A DNA stretch of 64,000 nt from Peribacillus cavernae (GCF_003989135.1 NZ_RYZZ01000001.1:124001-188000), one strand, 5' to 3'; numbered from the stretch's first letter, positions 27,966 through 37,006 are shown. Numbers and translations: made by a program. Notes: generated by a model not told the origin, from the letters alone.

Positions 27966-29108
27966 TTATTTTACAAGCCTGTTTATGATTTTAACCGTTT
28001 CTTCCCCTGCTTGTCTTATTTCCTGCTCAGTATTATTCAAACCGAAGCTGAAGCGGATCGAATTTTTCGTCCGCTCAGACCCCTTGCCGAACATCGCAAC
28101 CAGCACATGCGACGGATCGATGGAGCCTGCCGTGCAGGCAGACCCGCTTGAAACGGAAACGCCCGCTAGATCCATATTAACCAGCATCGCCTCTACGTTT
28201 GTTCCGGGGAAGCTGATGTTGATCACATGGGGGAGTGAGGAGTCGGGGAGTCCATTAACTTCAAAGTTTATATTTCCTGCTTCAAATAACGCGAGCAGAA
28301 GACGCTTAAAGCCGCGGAACAGTTCCGCTTTTTCCCCCATCGAACCTTGCGCGATTTTGACCGCTTCGGCAAATCCCGCGATCGCCGGCACGCTTTCCGT
28401 GCCTGCCCTCCGTTTGCGTTCCTGTTCGCCTCCGTGAAGATGGGGTTGATGCTTGATTCCTTCTTTTATATACAAGAAGCCAATCCCTTTTGGCCCGTTT
28501 ATTTTATGAGCAGAAACAGATAAAAGATCGATTCCCAGCTCCTTGACATCTAAGTTTACCAATCCATACGCCTGCACCGCATCCGTATGGAAAAAAGACT
28601 GGTGTCCCAGGAGGATGCTGCTGATTTCGCGAATCGGCTGGATCGCTCCTGTTTCGTTATTGCCGAAGATAATCGAAACGAGAATCGTATCTTCCCTAAG
28701 CGCATCTTTCAAATCTTCAAGCGAGATAACCCCCTGTTCATTAACAGGCAAATAGGTTACCTCAAATCCTGATTTCTCAAGAAACTCGGCTGTATGGAGG
28801 ATAGCATGATGTTCAACCTGGGTAGTGATGATATGCTTTCCCCTATCCTGATAAGCATTTGCAATCCCAATCAAGGCTGTGTTATCGGCTTCCGTTCCTC
28901 CGCTGGTAAAAATGATTTCATTTCGAGTTGCATTAATGCTGCTGGCAATGACTTCCCTGGCTTCATCCAGGATATGCCGCGCCTCCCGTCCGAACGAGTG
29001 AATGCTCGAAGGATTCCCAAAATTCTGCTGCATAACATCCATCATCTTTTCGATCACCAGCGGATGCATGGGAGACGTCGCAGCATGATCCAAATAAATA
29101 CGTTCCAC
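27966..29108 (-). CDS. yrvO: Cysteine desulfurase (YrvO/NifS type)
   Basis: A PLP enzyme that takes sulfur from cysteine as a persulfide. The 380-residue protein has the PLP-binding lysine in SAHKINGPKGIG near 200 and the catalytic cysteine in SSGSACTAGSIDPSHVL near 325. Gene order cymR-desulfurase-mnmA is that of Bacillus, where YrvO is the dedicated donor for tRNA 2-thiolation by MnmA. Confidence 0.95.
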   Translation of the reverse strand: MERIYLDHAATSPMHPLVIEKMMDVMQQNFGNPSSIHSFGREARHILDEAREVIASSINATRNEIIFTSGGTEADNTALIGIANAYQDRGKHIITTQVEHHAILHTAEFLEKSGFEVTYLPVNEQGVISLEDLKDALREDTILVSIIFGNNETGAIQPIREISSILLGHQSFFHTDAVQAYGLVNLDVKELGIDLLSVSAHKINGPKGIGFLYIKEGIKHQPHLHGGEQERKRRAGTESVPAIAGFAEAVKIAQGSMGEKAELFRGFKRLLLALFEAGNINFEVNGLPDSSLPHVINISFPGTNVEAMLVNMDLAGVSVSSGSACTAGSIDPSHVLVAMFGKGSERTKNSIRFSFGLNNTEQEIRQAGEETVKIINRLVK

Positions 29109-29141
29109 AATTTCAGCCTCCTATCAGAAAAGCGCAAGCGC

Positions 29142-29561
29142 CTATATATAAAACATATAAGAGTCCTGTTCACCCGTATCCTTGTAATTGGCCAAATCCT
29201 CCAACGTCGTACTGTCGAGGACGTCCTTGACCGCATCACGGATTCTAATCCAAAGCTGGCGCTTGACTGGTTCTTCATCCTCGATGCCTTCTACAGGTGA
29301 GATCGGACCTTCAAGTACTCGGATGATATCCCCGGATGTAATATTCTCAGGGTTCTTTGCCAGCACATAGCCGCCATAGGCCCCGCGAATGCTCTTCACC
29401 AGTCCAGCATTTCGCAGCGGAGCGATCAATTGCTCCAAATAATGCTCCGATAAATTATGTATCTGGGCAATCGTTTTTAGAGATGTCGGACCTTCTCCGT
29501 GTTTTTTGGCGAGTTCAATCATAATCGTTAAACCATAACGCCCTTTAGTCGAAATCTTCAT
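29142..29561 (-). CDS. cymR: Cysteine metabolism repressor CymR (Rrf2 family)
   Basis: An Rrf2-family winged-helix repressor that, with CysK, controls sulfur genes in Bacillus. The 139-residue protein starts MKISTKGRYGLTIMIELAKK after GAGGTG (8 nt spacing); the upstream extension to 29642 has no signal. The recognition helix region is NLSEHYLEQLIAPLRNAGLV. It has no cysteine at all, so neither an Fe-S cluster nor the single redox cysteine reported in B. subtilis and Staphylococcus CymR can form. Its classic target operon is broken in this window. Confidence 0.93.
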   Translation of the reverse strand: MKISTKGRYGLTIMIELAKKHGEGPTSLKTIAQIHNLSEHYLEQLIAPLRNAGLVKSIRGAYGGYVLAKNPENITSGDIIRVLEGPISPVEGIEDEEPVKRQLWIRIRDAVKDVLDSTTLEDLANYKDTGEQDSYMFYI

Positions 29562-29851
29562 TATTATTACACCTCGAATTTTCCCTGCTTTATTCCTGCA
29601 AAAATCTATAAGATACCGATATAGTTTGGGTTTGAAAAGCAAGCTGGAAACAATTTACTTTTGAAATTATAGCATACAATGACGGCGAATGCATTTCTCC
29701 ATATCATTTCCTGTCTTAAACGGCACTGCATCTGTAGATTTCTCGCTTTTTGGTGAAAAATAGTTTACTTTTATTATAACACGAACCTTTTTACATGTAT
29801 GCCCGAACCTTGTTAGTCGATAGATTATTAAAATTTTTGGAGAGATGTTTG

Positions 29852-31141
29852 ATGACCATTAAACCATTGGCTTTTCGGATGCGGCCGCGTTCCATCGGGG
29901 AAATCATCGGCCAGGAGCATCTTGTAGGTGAAGGGAAAATCATTTACAGGATGGTAAAAGCCAAGCAGCTTTCCTCGATGATATTATACGGCCCGCCGGG
30001 TATCGGTAAAACGTCCATCGCAAGTGCGATTGCCGGAAGCACGCAATTTGCCTTCCGTACGTTGAACGCTGTTACCAATAATAAAAAAGATATGGAAATT
30101 GTCGCACAGGAAGCAAAAATGTCGGGTAAGGTAATCTTGCTTTTGGATGAAGTCCATCGCCTCGATAAAGCAAAACAGGATTTCCTGCTGCCCTACCTTG
30201 AAAATGGGATGATCACGTTAATCGGCGCGACCACAATCAATCCTTACCATGCTATTAACCCGGCCATCCGAAGCCGCTGCCAGATATTTGAGTTAAAGTC
30301 ACTTGAAGCTGAAGACATGGCCATTGCTTTGGAAAGAGCTCTTCAGGACGAAGAGCACGGCCTTGGCGGATATAAAACAAGGGTCGCCGACGAAGCACTG
30401 TCTCATTTAGCATCAGCGGCTAACGGAGATCTCAGAAGCGCCTTGAACGCTTTGGAGCTGGCAGTGATTTCGACGGAACCCGATGACGAAGGCGTGATAG
30501 AGGTTGATTTGGCAACAGCGGAAGAATGCATCCAGAAGAAAAGCTTTTCCCACGACAAAGACGGTGACGCCCATTATGACGTTTTGTCCGCCTTCCAAAA
30601 ATCAATCCGCGGCAGTGACGTGAATGCCGCCCTCCACTATCTTGGCAGATTGATAGAAGCCGGAGACATTGTCAGCATCGCCCGCAGATTAATCGTGATT
30701 GCTTATGAAGATATCGGGCTTGCGAATCCCCAGGCCGGGCCGCGTGCCCTCGCGGCGGTGGAAGCTGCGGAACGCCTTGGTTTCCCCGAAGGAAGGATCC
30801 CGCTTGCGGATTCAGTTGTCGAACTTTGCCTTTCGCCGAAATCCAACTCGGGCATACTTGCCATTGATGCGGCCCTTGACGACATTCACAGCGGCAACAG
30901 CGGAGACGTGCCTGATCATTTAAAGGACGCCCATTATAAAGGAGCCAAAGAACTCGGACGCGGAATTGACTATCTTTATCCGCATAACTATGAAAATGGA
31001 TGGGTCAAGCAGCAATACCTTCCTAATAAGTTAAAAAGCAAAAAGTATTATCAGCCAAAAAAGACAGGCAAATTCGAACAGGCCCTCGCAAGCGTGTATG
31101 AAAAAATTGAAAGCTCAGAGTCCTTTCCCCGCAGGAAATAG
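29852..31141 (+). CDS. rarA: Replication-associated recombination protein RarA
   Basis: An AAA+ ATPase of the MgsA/RarA/WRNIP1 family acting at stalled replication forks. The 429-residue form starts at the ATG at 29852 (MTIKPLAFRMRPRS) after GGAGAG. It shows Walker A GPPGIGKTS near 52, Walker B LLLDEVHR near 105, sensor GATTINPYHAINPAIRSRC, and the C-terminal tetramerisation domain (HYLGRLIEAGDIVSIARRL, DYLYPHNYENGWVKQQY). It is divergent from cymR, matching yrvN. Confidence 0.95.
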   Translation: MTIKPLAFRMRPRSIGEIIGQEHLVGEGKIIYRMVKAKQLSSMILYGPPGIGKTSIASAIAGSTQFAFRTLNAVTNNKKDMEIVAQEAKMSGKVILLLDEVHRLDKAKQDFLLPYLENGMITLIGATTINPYHAINPAIRSRCQIFELKSLEAEDMAIALERALQDEEHGLGGYKTRVADEALSHLASAANGDLRSALNALELAVISTEPDDEGVIEVDLATAEECIQKKSFSHDKDGDAHYDVLSAFQKSIRGSDVNAALHYLGRLIEAGDIVSIARRLIVIAYEDIGLANPQAGPRALAAVEAAERLGFPEGRIPLADSVVELCLSPKSNSGILAIDAALDDIHSGNSGDVPDHLKDAHYKGAKELGRGIDYLYPHNYENGWVKQQYLPNKLKSKKYYQPKKTGKFEQALASVYEKIESSESFPRRK

Positions 31142-31156
31142 CCTCTGAGCTTTTTT
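31111..31156. terminator. Shared terminator between rarA and the ABC permease gene
   Basis: AAGCTCAGAG (31111-31120) pairs with CTCTGAGCTT (31143-31152), followed by T6 on the plus strand. The first arm lies inside the last codons of rarA. Confidence 0.78.
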
Positions 31157-31160
31157 AATG

Positions 31161-32099
31161 CTATGCTGCTACGTCTCTCTTAACAAACACCCAGAAAGAA
31201 ATGACGTGGAAAATAATAAAGTAAATGAACAGCATGATTACCGAAAACGTAAGAGTCATCCCCTCAACCATTGGGACACTCTCAAAGTATTGAGTTAAAT
31301 TGACATTGGCAAACAGTAAATATTTAGCCCATTCAAACTTTGCCGCCAGAAGGGTTGTAATCGTTCCGCCCGCCAATAAAAGAAAGATCGATATTCCAAT
31401 AGCGAGCGAGCTGCTTCTGAACGCAGCTGAAATCATGAATGCCATTGTCGTGAACATCAATAAACCAATGGATGATAATAAATAATTTGTAACTAGGTGG
31501 ATGACGAAGTTTTGCTCGACGATTTTGCCATCGGCATATGCTAGATAAGGGGAAGGGTTGTCAAGCCCAAAGAAAATCGCGCCACAAACAAAGCTTATAA
31601 TAAACAAAAGCAAAAGCATCGCAAGTGAAAAAAGCAAGACAACAACATATTTGCTCAGCAGAATTTTCACTCTGCTGATTGGCCTGATCAACAATAGTTT
31701 AATCGTTCCCCAGCTAAACTCGCTGGCAACCATACCAGCTGCAACGATAATCGTCAACAAGGCGACAATATCAATCAATTGCATCATATCTTCTATAAAG
31801 GACCAAGCTGAATAATCCTCAGCCGGAGATATATTATGTTCAATTCGGTACTCGTTTTCAGCAATGTCTTTCCTAATCAATTCTTTGTTTTGTTCTCCGG
31901 GCATTGATTCTATACTTTTTTCCATTTCTCTGTTTTGCATTTGAAGCTCCGTCTTCCAGTTGTTGTCGGGAGACTGCTCATTATCGGTGGTAACGATAAC
32001 AATGGAAGACGCCAAAATCAGCAATGCTAAAATGCCAATCATAATATAAGTCGTTTTTCTTTTAAAAATCTTTACCCACTCATTCACAATTAACCCCAT
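31161..32099 (-). CDS. ABC-2 type transporter permease
   Basis: A 312-residue membrane protein with about six helices (the first is TYIMIGILALLILASSIVIV) and a long extracytoplasmic loop after helix 1, the layout of ABC-2 permeases of the BcrB/NatB kind. It overlaps the stop of the ATPase gene by one base, so the two form one transporter. Export of a lipid, peptide or antibiotic is likely; the substrate is not evident. Confidence 0.85.
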   Translation of the reverse strand: MGLIVNEWVKIFKRKTTYIMIGILALLILASSIVIVTTDNEQSPDNNWKTELQMQNREMEKSIESMPGEQNKELIRKDIAENEYRIEHNISPAEDYSAWSFIEDMMQLIDIVALLTIIVAAGMVASEFSWGTIKLLLIRPISRVKILLSKYVVVLLFSLAMLLLLFIISFVCGAIFFGLDNPSPYLAYADGKIVEQNFVIHLVTNYLLSSIGLLMFTTMAFMISAAFRSSSLAIGISIFLLLAGGTITTLLAAKFEWAKYLLFANVNLTQYFESVPMVEGMTLTFSVIMLFIYFIIFHVISFWVFVKRDVAA

Positions 32100-33019
32100 T
32101 ATGCCACGCCTCCTTTATCACCGGTAATCTCAAGAAATTTATCTTCCAGTGATTTACTGATCGGAGAAACTTGATAAATCTCAATTTCGTTTTCTACCAG
32201 TTTGTTAATCACATTTGGTATCTCCGCTTTCGAACCCTTGATATGGATGCTTTGCTGTGAAACGATTACATCTTCCTCAGAAAAAGACTTTTTCAGTACT
32301 TCATAGGCTTTTTGCAGTGGTTTGGCATTGATTACGTACGATTGTTTGTCTTCCTGCATGATCTCCCTGACGTTTTGGACGTCTATCATTTTTCCATTTT
32401 GGATGATGCCGATTCGATCGCACATCATTTCCATTTCTGAGAGCAGATGGCTTGAAACGATCACTGCCATATTCTCCTCACGGGCGAGCTTCTTCAAATA
32501 ATCGCGGATTTCACGTATTCCCGCCGGATCAAGGCCGTTTGTCGGCTCATCCAAAATCAACACCTTTGGCCGGTGAAGCAGTGCCTGGGCGAGCCCAAGA
32601 CGCTGACGCATTCCTAGCGAATACGTTTTTACCTTTTCTTTAATTCTCTGAGTCAAACCTACAAGCTCGACTATTTCTGCAATTCTTTCGCTCGAAACAC
32701 CTCCGGTCATACGGGCATAATGTTTCAGATTGTCGTAGCCGGACATGAATTTGTACATTTCCGGATTTTCGACAATTGCTCCAATGTGTTTTACCGCATC
32801 TTCGAAATTCGTTTTCACGCTATGCCCGCCGATATGAATATCGCCGGAGGTAATTTTCATTAATCCGACCAGCATACGTATTGTCGTTGTTTTTCCAGCT
32901 CCATTCGGCCCCAGGAATCCGAAGATTTCCCCCGCATAAACATCAAAGCTGATGCTATCAATAATCGTTTTATTGTTGATTTTTTTTGTGACATTCGATA
33001 ACGAAACGACCGTTTCCAA
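32099..33019 (-). CDS. ABC transporter ATP-binding protein
   Basis: The nucleotide-binding subunit of the ABC-2 exporter. It has Walker A GPNGAGKTT near residue 40, the signature YSLGMRQRLGLAQ near 135, Walker B LILDEPTNGLDP and the switch histidine in SSHLLSEME. It continues into a C-terminal extension typical of BcrA-like ATPases. Start codon: a TTG at 33019 is 10 nt from AAGGAG, while the GTG at 33028 abuts it, so I take the TTG (306 residues). The gene directly follows a broken ABC ATPase remnant. Confidence 0.9.
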   Translation of the reverse strand: METVVSLSNVTKKINNKTIIDSISFDVYAGEIFGFLGPNGAGKTTTIRMLVGLMKITSGDIHIGGHSVKTNFEDAVKHIGAIVENPEMYKFMSGYDNLKHYARMTGGVSSERIAEIVELVGLTQRIKEKVKTYSLGMRQRLGLAQALLHRPKVLILDEPTNGLDPAGIREIRDYLKKLAREENMAVIVSSHLLSEMEMMCDRIGIIQNGKMIDVQNVREIMQEDKQSYVINAKPLQKAYEVLKKSFSEEDVIVSQQSIHIKGSKAEIPNVINKLVENEIEIYQVSPISKSLEDKFLEITGDKGGVA

Positions 33020-33020
33020 A

Positions 33021-33209
33021 TTAGGCACTCTCCTTTTCCGCTTGAAATAATTGCTTCATCCAGGGAAACGACGGATTTACCCTGTTCTTCCCTGATCTTT
33101 TCCACTTGTTGATGCAGGAAAGTGCAAGAACGAGCTTCAGCTTTCCCCGATTACCCTTTGATAAAGAACCTACCAGAGGTTTGGGATTTATCTCCATAAA
33201 CTCTAGCAT
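33021..33209 (-). pseudogene. Fragment of a second ABC ATPase
   Basis: The minus strand reads MLEFMEINPKPLVGSLSKGN then RGKLKLVLALS, the signature (C-loop) region of an ABC ATPase of the YtrB type. There is no Walker A before it and no Walker B after it. The frame then changes and an unrelated-looking stretch (VEKIREEQGKSVVSLDEA, other frame) follows. It is a decayed or rearranged piece just upstream of the intact ATPase gene and may be a relic of a regulator-transporter locus. Confidence 0.55.
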
Positions 33210-33415
33210 TTCGCACGCCTTTTGTCTATCAAAATCTGGAAATTAAAAGTCGTTACAATCAATTATTTGTTTTACGGAAAAAATGAAACGTTTACATTGC
33301 TTATAAACAAATCTTGTTATTGATCTACAAAAATAGCTATGCTTTTTAAAAGACTTTATATATAATTATCTTGTTACAGATACTTTACGTTTATTAGGAA
33401 GGAACCTAGAAGAAG

Positions 33416-34354
33416 ATGCCTGAGAAAACACGGAGAAGAAAGAAAAAGAAGAAATGGCCGAAAGTTGTTGGAATTGTCATTTTGCTGCTTCTAATAGCCG
33501 GTGGCACTTACTTGTACTCTGTTTACCATTCACTGACAGCTGCAGTGGAAACCATGCATACACCAATTGATCGGGAGAAATCAGATAAAAGAACTGAAAA
33601 AATAGCTCTTTCCAAAAAGGAACCATTTTCGATATTGATGCTGGGAGTCGATGAGCGAAAAGGGGACAAGGGCCGTTCGGACACGATGATCGTCCTTGCT
33701 GTTAACCCTGAAAAGAACTCTGTGAAAATGCTAAGCATCCCGCGTGATACACGGACGGAAATCGTCGGCAATGACACAGAAGATAAAATCAACCATGCCT
33801 ACGCATTCGGCGGCATCGAGATGTCGATGGATACAGTTGAAAACTTCCTGGACATTCCACTCGATTACTACATGCAAATTAACATGGAAGGCTTTAAAGA
33901 TATCGTCGACGCAGTGGGCGGAGTTACGGTTAACAATGATCTTGATTTCACCTATGAAGGCGACCATTTCCCAAAAGGAGATATCACGCTTAGCGGCGAG
34001 AAAGCTTTAAAGTATTCAAGGATGAGATACGAAGATCCCAGAGGGGATTTTGGCCGCCAATTAAGACAGCGCCAAATCATTCAACAAGTCATTAACGAAG
34101 GCGCTAGCGTTTCAACGCTGACAAACTATGGTGGTATTTTTGATGCATTAAGCAAAAATGTAAAAACGAATATAACCTTTAATGAAATGGTAGACATTCA
34201 ACAGAATTACAAATCTGCCGCGAATACTGTCGATCAAATGACAATTAAAGAAAACGGGACAAAAATCAATGGAATTTACTATGGAGTTGTCAATGAAGAC
34301 GAAAAACAGAGGGTACAAAATGAGATGAAAACCCAATTGGAATTAAATCAATAA
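33416..34354 (+). CDS. tagU: LytR-CpsA-Psr family glycopolymer transferase (TagU/LytR)
   Basis: LCP proteins attach wall teichoic acid or other glycopolymers to peptidoglycan outside the membrane. The 312-residue protein has a basic N-terminus (RRRKKKKK), one membrane helix (VVGIVILLLLIAGGTYLYSV) and the LCP domain: LMLGVDERKGDKGRSDTM, LSIPRDTR with the phosphate-binding arginine, and YSRMRYEDPRGDFGRQLRQ. GGAAGGAACC precedes the ATG, and a terminator follows. A single gene. Confidence 0.9.
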   Translation: MPEKTRRRKKKKKWPKVVGIVILLLLIAGGTYLYSVYHSLTAAVETMHTPIDREKSDKRTEKIALSKKEPFSILMLGVDERKGDKGRSDTMIVLAVNPEKNSVKMLSIPRDTRTEIVGNDTEDKINHAYAFGGIEMSMDTVENFLDIPLDYYMQINMEGFKDIVDAVGGVTVNNDLDFTYEGDHFPKGDITLSGEKALKYSRMRYEDPRGDFGRQLRQRQIIQQVINEGASVSTLTNYGGIFDALSKNVKTNITFNEMVDIQQNYKSAANTVDQMTIKENGTKINGIYYGVVNEDEKQRVQNEMKTQLELNQ

Positions 34355-34364
34355 ATCTTTTTAC

Positions 34365-34398
34365 GCTGTTCAGGTCTTAGGGCTGAACAGCATTTTTT
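34365..34398 (+). terminator. Terminator of tagU
   Basis: A 9-bp perfect stem GCTGTTCAG/CTGAACAGC (34365-34373 with 34383-34391) is followed by ATTTTTT. Confidence 0.92.
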
Positions 34399-34549
34399 AT
34401 TCAAGAAACTGTCGAAATAACAAAGATGATGAAGCAGAATTTGTAGAACGTTTTTTCGTTTCATTTAGAAAAAATAGCGGTATAAATAAATTAACAATAG
34501 TCAGAAAACATGGGATACATGATAAATATTATCTTAAGGGGAGATCACA

Positions 34550-34651
34550 ATGAAGATTAAAGCTGGAAACTGGAGAATGTTAACCATCCAAGAGAAAATG
34601 TTGATTTTACAGGCAATAAGCCACCGTTCAAGAGTAAGAAGGAGTTTTTAA
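34550..34651 (+). CDS. Unrecognised 33-residue basic protein
   Basis: The ATG at 34550 follows AAGGGGAGATCACA and opens 33 codons starting MKIKAGNWRMLTIQEKML and ending in the arginine-rich HRSRVRRSF. It is strongly basic (nine Lys, Arg or His in the last half) and may form an amphipathic helix. I know no family. Codon pattern and the good ribosome binding site are the only support. Confidence 0.42.
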   Translation: MKIKAGNWRMLTIQEKMLILQAISHRSRVRRSF

Positions 34652-34747
34652 TAGATTAGTGAGATGGGGTATGAATCAGGCTAAAAGTGGAAATAGATAC
34701 CCCATTTCTTCATAATACGAACGATTCCTTTCATTAAAAGGAGGGAT

Positions 34748-34969
34748 TCATGGCTCCTTCAAGATTCGTATCGTTCTCGGGCGTCCTTCGTCCCATGTTA
34801 TATATCCTTTTCTCTTTAATGAATCAAGATGGCTTTTAACTGTAGAAGGCGAAATATGCAGTTTGTCTGCTATTTCCTGCTGAGCTGGTGGAAAGGCATT
34901 GTCATTGATAAAGTCACTAATAGCTGCCAATACTTCCAATTGTCTTTTGGTAATTTTTGAGTTGCGCAT
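34748..34969 (-). CDS. Stand-alone LexA-like DNA-binding domain protein
   Basis: A 73-residue protein consisting only of the winged helix-turn-helix seen at the N-terminus of LexA: ITKRQLEVLAAISDFI, FPPAQQEIADKLHISPSTVK, SHLDSLKRKGYITWDEGRPR. The autoproteolysis and dimerisation domain is absent, so it should not be cleaved in the SOS response. The ATG at 34969 follows GAGGT at 5 nt. The frame upstream to 35122 covers its own promoter. It may control itself and the divergent or adjacent genes; target unknown. Confidence 0.75.
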   Translation of the reverse strand: MRNSKITKRQLEVLAAISDFINDNAFPPAQQEIADKLHISPSTVKSHLDSLKRKGYITWDEGRPRTIRILKEP

Positions 34970-35020
34970 GATCAACCTCTTTTCTGACGGATCCACCTGT
35001 AAGTATACATCATTTATATA

Positions 35021-35064
35021 GTTCGATATACTTATATTATAATAGGTAAAATATACTATCGAAA
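35021..35064 (-). promoter_or_regulatory. Promoter and candidate operator of the LexA-like gene
   Basis: On the minus strand a TATAAT box (revcomp at 35036-35041) lies about 70 bp before the start codon. The inverted repeat TTCGATA (35022-35028) / TATCGAA (35057-35063) brackets it. ATATAC half sites recur nearby. The placement fits autorepression. Confidence 0.45.
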
Positions 35065-35091
35065 GACAAACTAGTAAACATGTAAGGTGAA

Positions 35092-35550
35092 TTAATAATT
35101 GTAATCCCACAATAACTTCCACTCGTCTTTTTCTATTGTCACAAAACAGTTTTGTTGCAATGTGAATTTGCCAAAACGGCTGTCAAATGTTTGGGTTACT
35201 GGAATTTCATACACTTCTTTTAAAGAAGTGGACCCCTTTCTTGCCTTCCATTCCTTGCGTTTTTTTGAATCGCCAATTTCAAATTTAAACGTTTCAACTT
35301 CCATATGCTGCATAAAAACATGAGATCGGTTTTGAATGTAAGCATTCTTATTGGGGAATTTCTCCTTCATATCTGAATGCAGGAGCTCCCAGGACTGTCC
35401 GAAATCCCCTTCAGCTTCATAGCTATAAAACTCCTTAACCAAATCCTCAGGTTCATTTTTCAAAAGAAAAAACATCTTCACTGAAAAAAAGATAATGATC
35501 GCGATAATTATGAGAACGAATATTGGTTTTTGTTTACGTTTGAACTTCAC
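35092..35550 (-). CDS. Membrane-anchored hypothetical protein
   Basis: A 152-residue protein with a basic N-terminus, one helix (PIFVLIIIAIIIFFSVKMFF) and an extracytoplasmic domain beginning EPEDLVKEFYSYEAEGDFGQ and ending EWKLLWDY. The opening helix pair followed by strands suggests an NTF2/SnoaL-like fold, as in many small Bacillus surface proteins, but this is only a fold guess. It lies upstream of the LexA-like gene with the promoter region between. No function is known to me. Confidence 0.65.
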   Translation of the reverse strand: MKFKRKQKPIFVLIIIAIIIFFSVKMFFLLKNEPEDLVKEFYSYEAEGDFGQSWELLHSDMKEKFPNKNAYIQNRSHVFMQHMEVETFKFEIGDSKKRKEWKARKGSTSLKEVYEIPVTQTFDSRFGKFTLQQNCFVTIEKDEWKLLWDYNY

Positions 35551-35711
35551 GATTCAGTCCACCCCTTATTGTACGAACCTTGTTTGTATCATTTATATGG
35601 GAAAGGCTTGAAGTTATGTAACCCAGAACCGTTAATGGATATAAAACTTCCTTATAGCATAAATCAGCAGAGAGTAAAATAGTGGTAGAAAAAAGGAGTG
35701 AAAACGTATAT

Positions 35712-35813
35712 ATGAGCAAAATCAAAGCGATTTTATGTCTGCTCCATCGGAACCACAAATACAGCTACTATTCAGATGAATGTATCAGATGCGGCAAAAA
35801 AAGAAACCGTTAG
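35712..35813 (+). CDS. Small putative zinc-binding protein
   Basis: The ATG at 35712 with AAAGGAG about 12 nt upstream opens 33 codons: MSKIKAILCLLHRNHKY, then YSDECIRCGKKRNR. A C-x3-H pair followed by CxxC is the pattern of small DUF1660-type zinc proteins, common in phages and Bacillus. The spacing of the ribosome binding site is long. Likely coding but unproven. Confidence 0.45.
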   Translation: MSKIKAILCLLHRNHKYSYYSDECIRCGKKRNR

Positions 35814-35846
35814 CGGGTGTTACTTTTGTAATTTTTGATTGCAATG

Positions 35847-35882
35847 AAAAAGGGACTATTCAAAAGATGAATAATCCCTTTT
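35847..35882 (-). terminator. Terminator of the AEC transporter gene
   Basis: AAAAAGGGACTATTCA and TGAATAATCCCTTTT form a long stem with one mismatch. Reading the minus strand, CCCTTTTT closes the hairpin. Confidence 0.72.
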
Positions 35883-35895
35883 CAAACTGTACCAA

Positions 35896-36798
35896 TCATA
35901 GAACAATCAAAAAGATAATCGGCAATGTAGCTAAACTTAATGTTGTACTGATAAAGGTGGCGCTTGACACAAAATCAGGTTCTGTATTGAATTGCAGAGC
36001 ATACATCGTGGTATTCGCAGCAGTCGGCATCGCAGCCATCACAATCATAATTTGTTTTACCATATCATCAACCGGCAGAAACAGGGTAATAATGTAAGCA
36101 ATCATAGGAGAGATCGCCAACTTGAGAATAAGCGATATCGAAACTTTGCTCTTTTCAATTTGTTTAATCGAAATAGTAGCAAGCTGCATGCCAAGAGTAA
36201 GCATGATCGTCGGGATCGCCGCATTGGCGACTAAATCAACAGCTGAAAGGATTGAGGCATTTAACGGTATATGAAGCTGCTGAAAGATAAACCCAGCAAT
36301 TCCCCCGTATACAATCGGCATACGTTTTACCGCATTAAGCGCCGATTTGATTCCATTTCCATCAGGGCTCCCCTTTGCTGCATAATAAACACCGACTGTA
36401 CACATAAGAAGCTGTTGTATAACCATCAGGATAATCGCGTAATCCAGCCCCACCGCACCAAACAACAAAAAGACAACCGGGGTTCCGTAATTCCCGTTAT
36501 TCATAAACGAAGAAGCAAGGATCATTCCGCACGTTTCCGACATGGAGTATTTTTTAATAAACGATATAAGATAAACGACAGCGATAAGTGCAATACAGAG
36601 TCCGAATGTGTATACAATCATGTACACGTATTCGGTTTCAAACACCGTTGTATAAAAAGTCCGAAATACTAAAACAGGAGACATTAAATACAGGGCCATC
36701 GTGGAAATACCTTTCGTATCAAAATGGAATTTCCTTTGGCCGATAAAGCCTAAAACAAATATCCCGAATATAGGGAGAAGCACACTAAGAAATCCCAC
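35896..36798 (-). CDS. AEC family (auxin efflux carrier-like) transporter
   Basis: A 300-residue inner-membrane carrier with ten hydrophobic helices in two halves: MGFLSVLLPIFGIFVLGFIG at the start and AAMPTAANTTMYALQFN in the second half, the conserved PTAxN block of the family. Bacterial members export or import small organic acids such as malate or malonate. It has a GTG start after GAGGTTGGTGA. A single gene; substrate not evident. Confidence 0.88.
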   Translation of the reverse strand: MGFLSVLLPIFGIFVLGFIGQRKFHFDTKGISTMALYLMSPVLVFRTFYTTVFETEYVYMIVYTFGLCIALIAVVYLISFIKKYSMSETCGMILASSFMNNGNYGTPVVFLLFGAVGLDYAIILMVIQQLLMCTVGVYYAAKGSPDGNGIKSALNAVKRMPIVYGGIAGFIFQQLHIPLNASILSAVDLVANAAIPTIMLTLGMQLATISIKQIEKSKVSISLILKLAISPMIAYIITLFLPVDDMVKQIMIVMAAMPTAANTTMYALQFNTEPDFVSSATFISTTLSLATLPIIFLIVL

Positions 36799-37006
36799 TT
36801 CACCAACCTCAATTCCATATATAAATCATAAACAAGTATTCTACAATCATCTTAGACTGTTATCATTATACTCCGTCTTTTTTTCCAAAACCACCTAAGA
36901 AGACCCTTCCTTCCAACTTTTTTCGCCAAGATGTCCTCTTTTTTGATTGAAAAAAGATATTCAAGGTTATAAAATAGATAACTATTTCTGGAAAGGAGCT
37001 GCCGTC

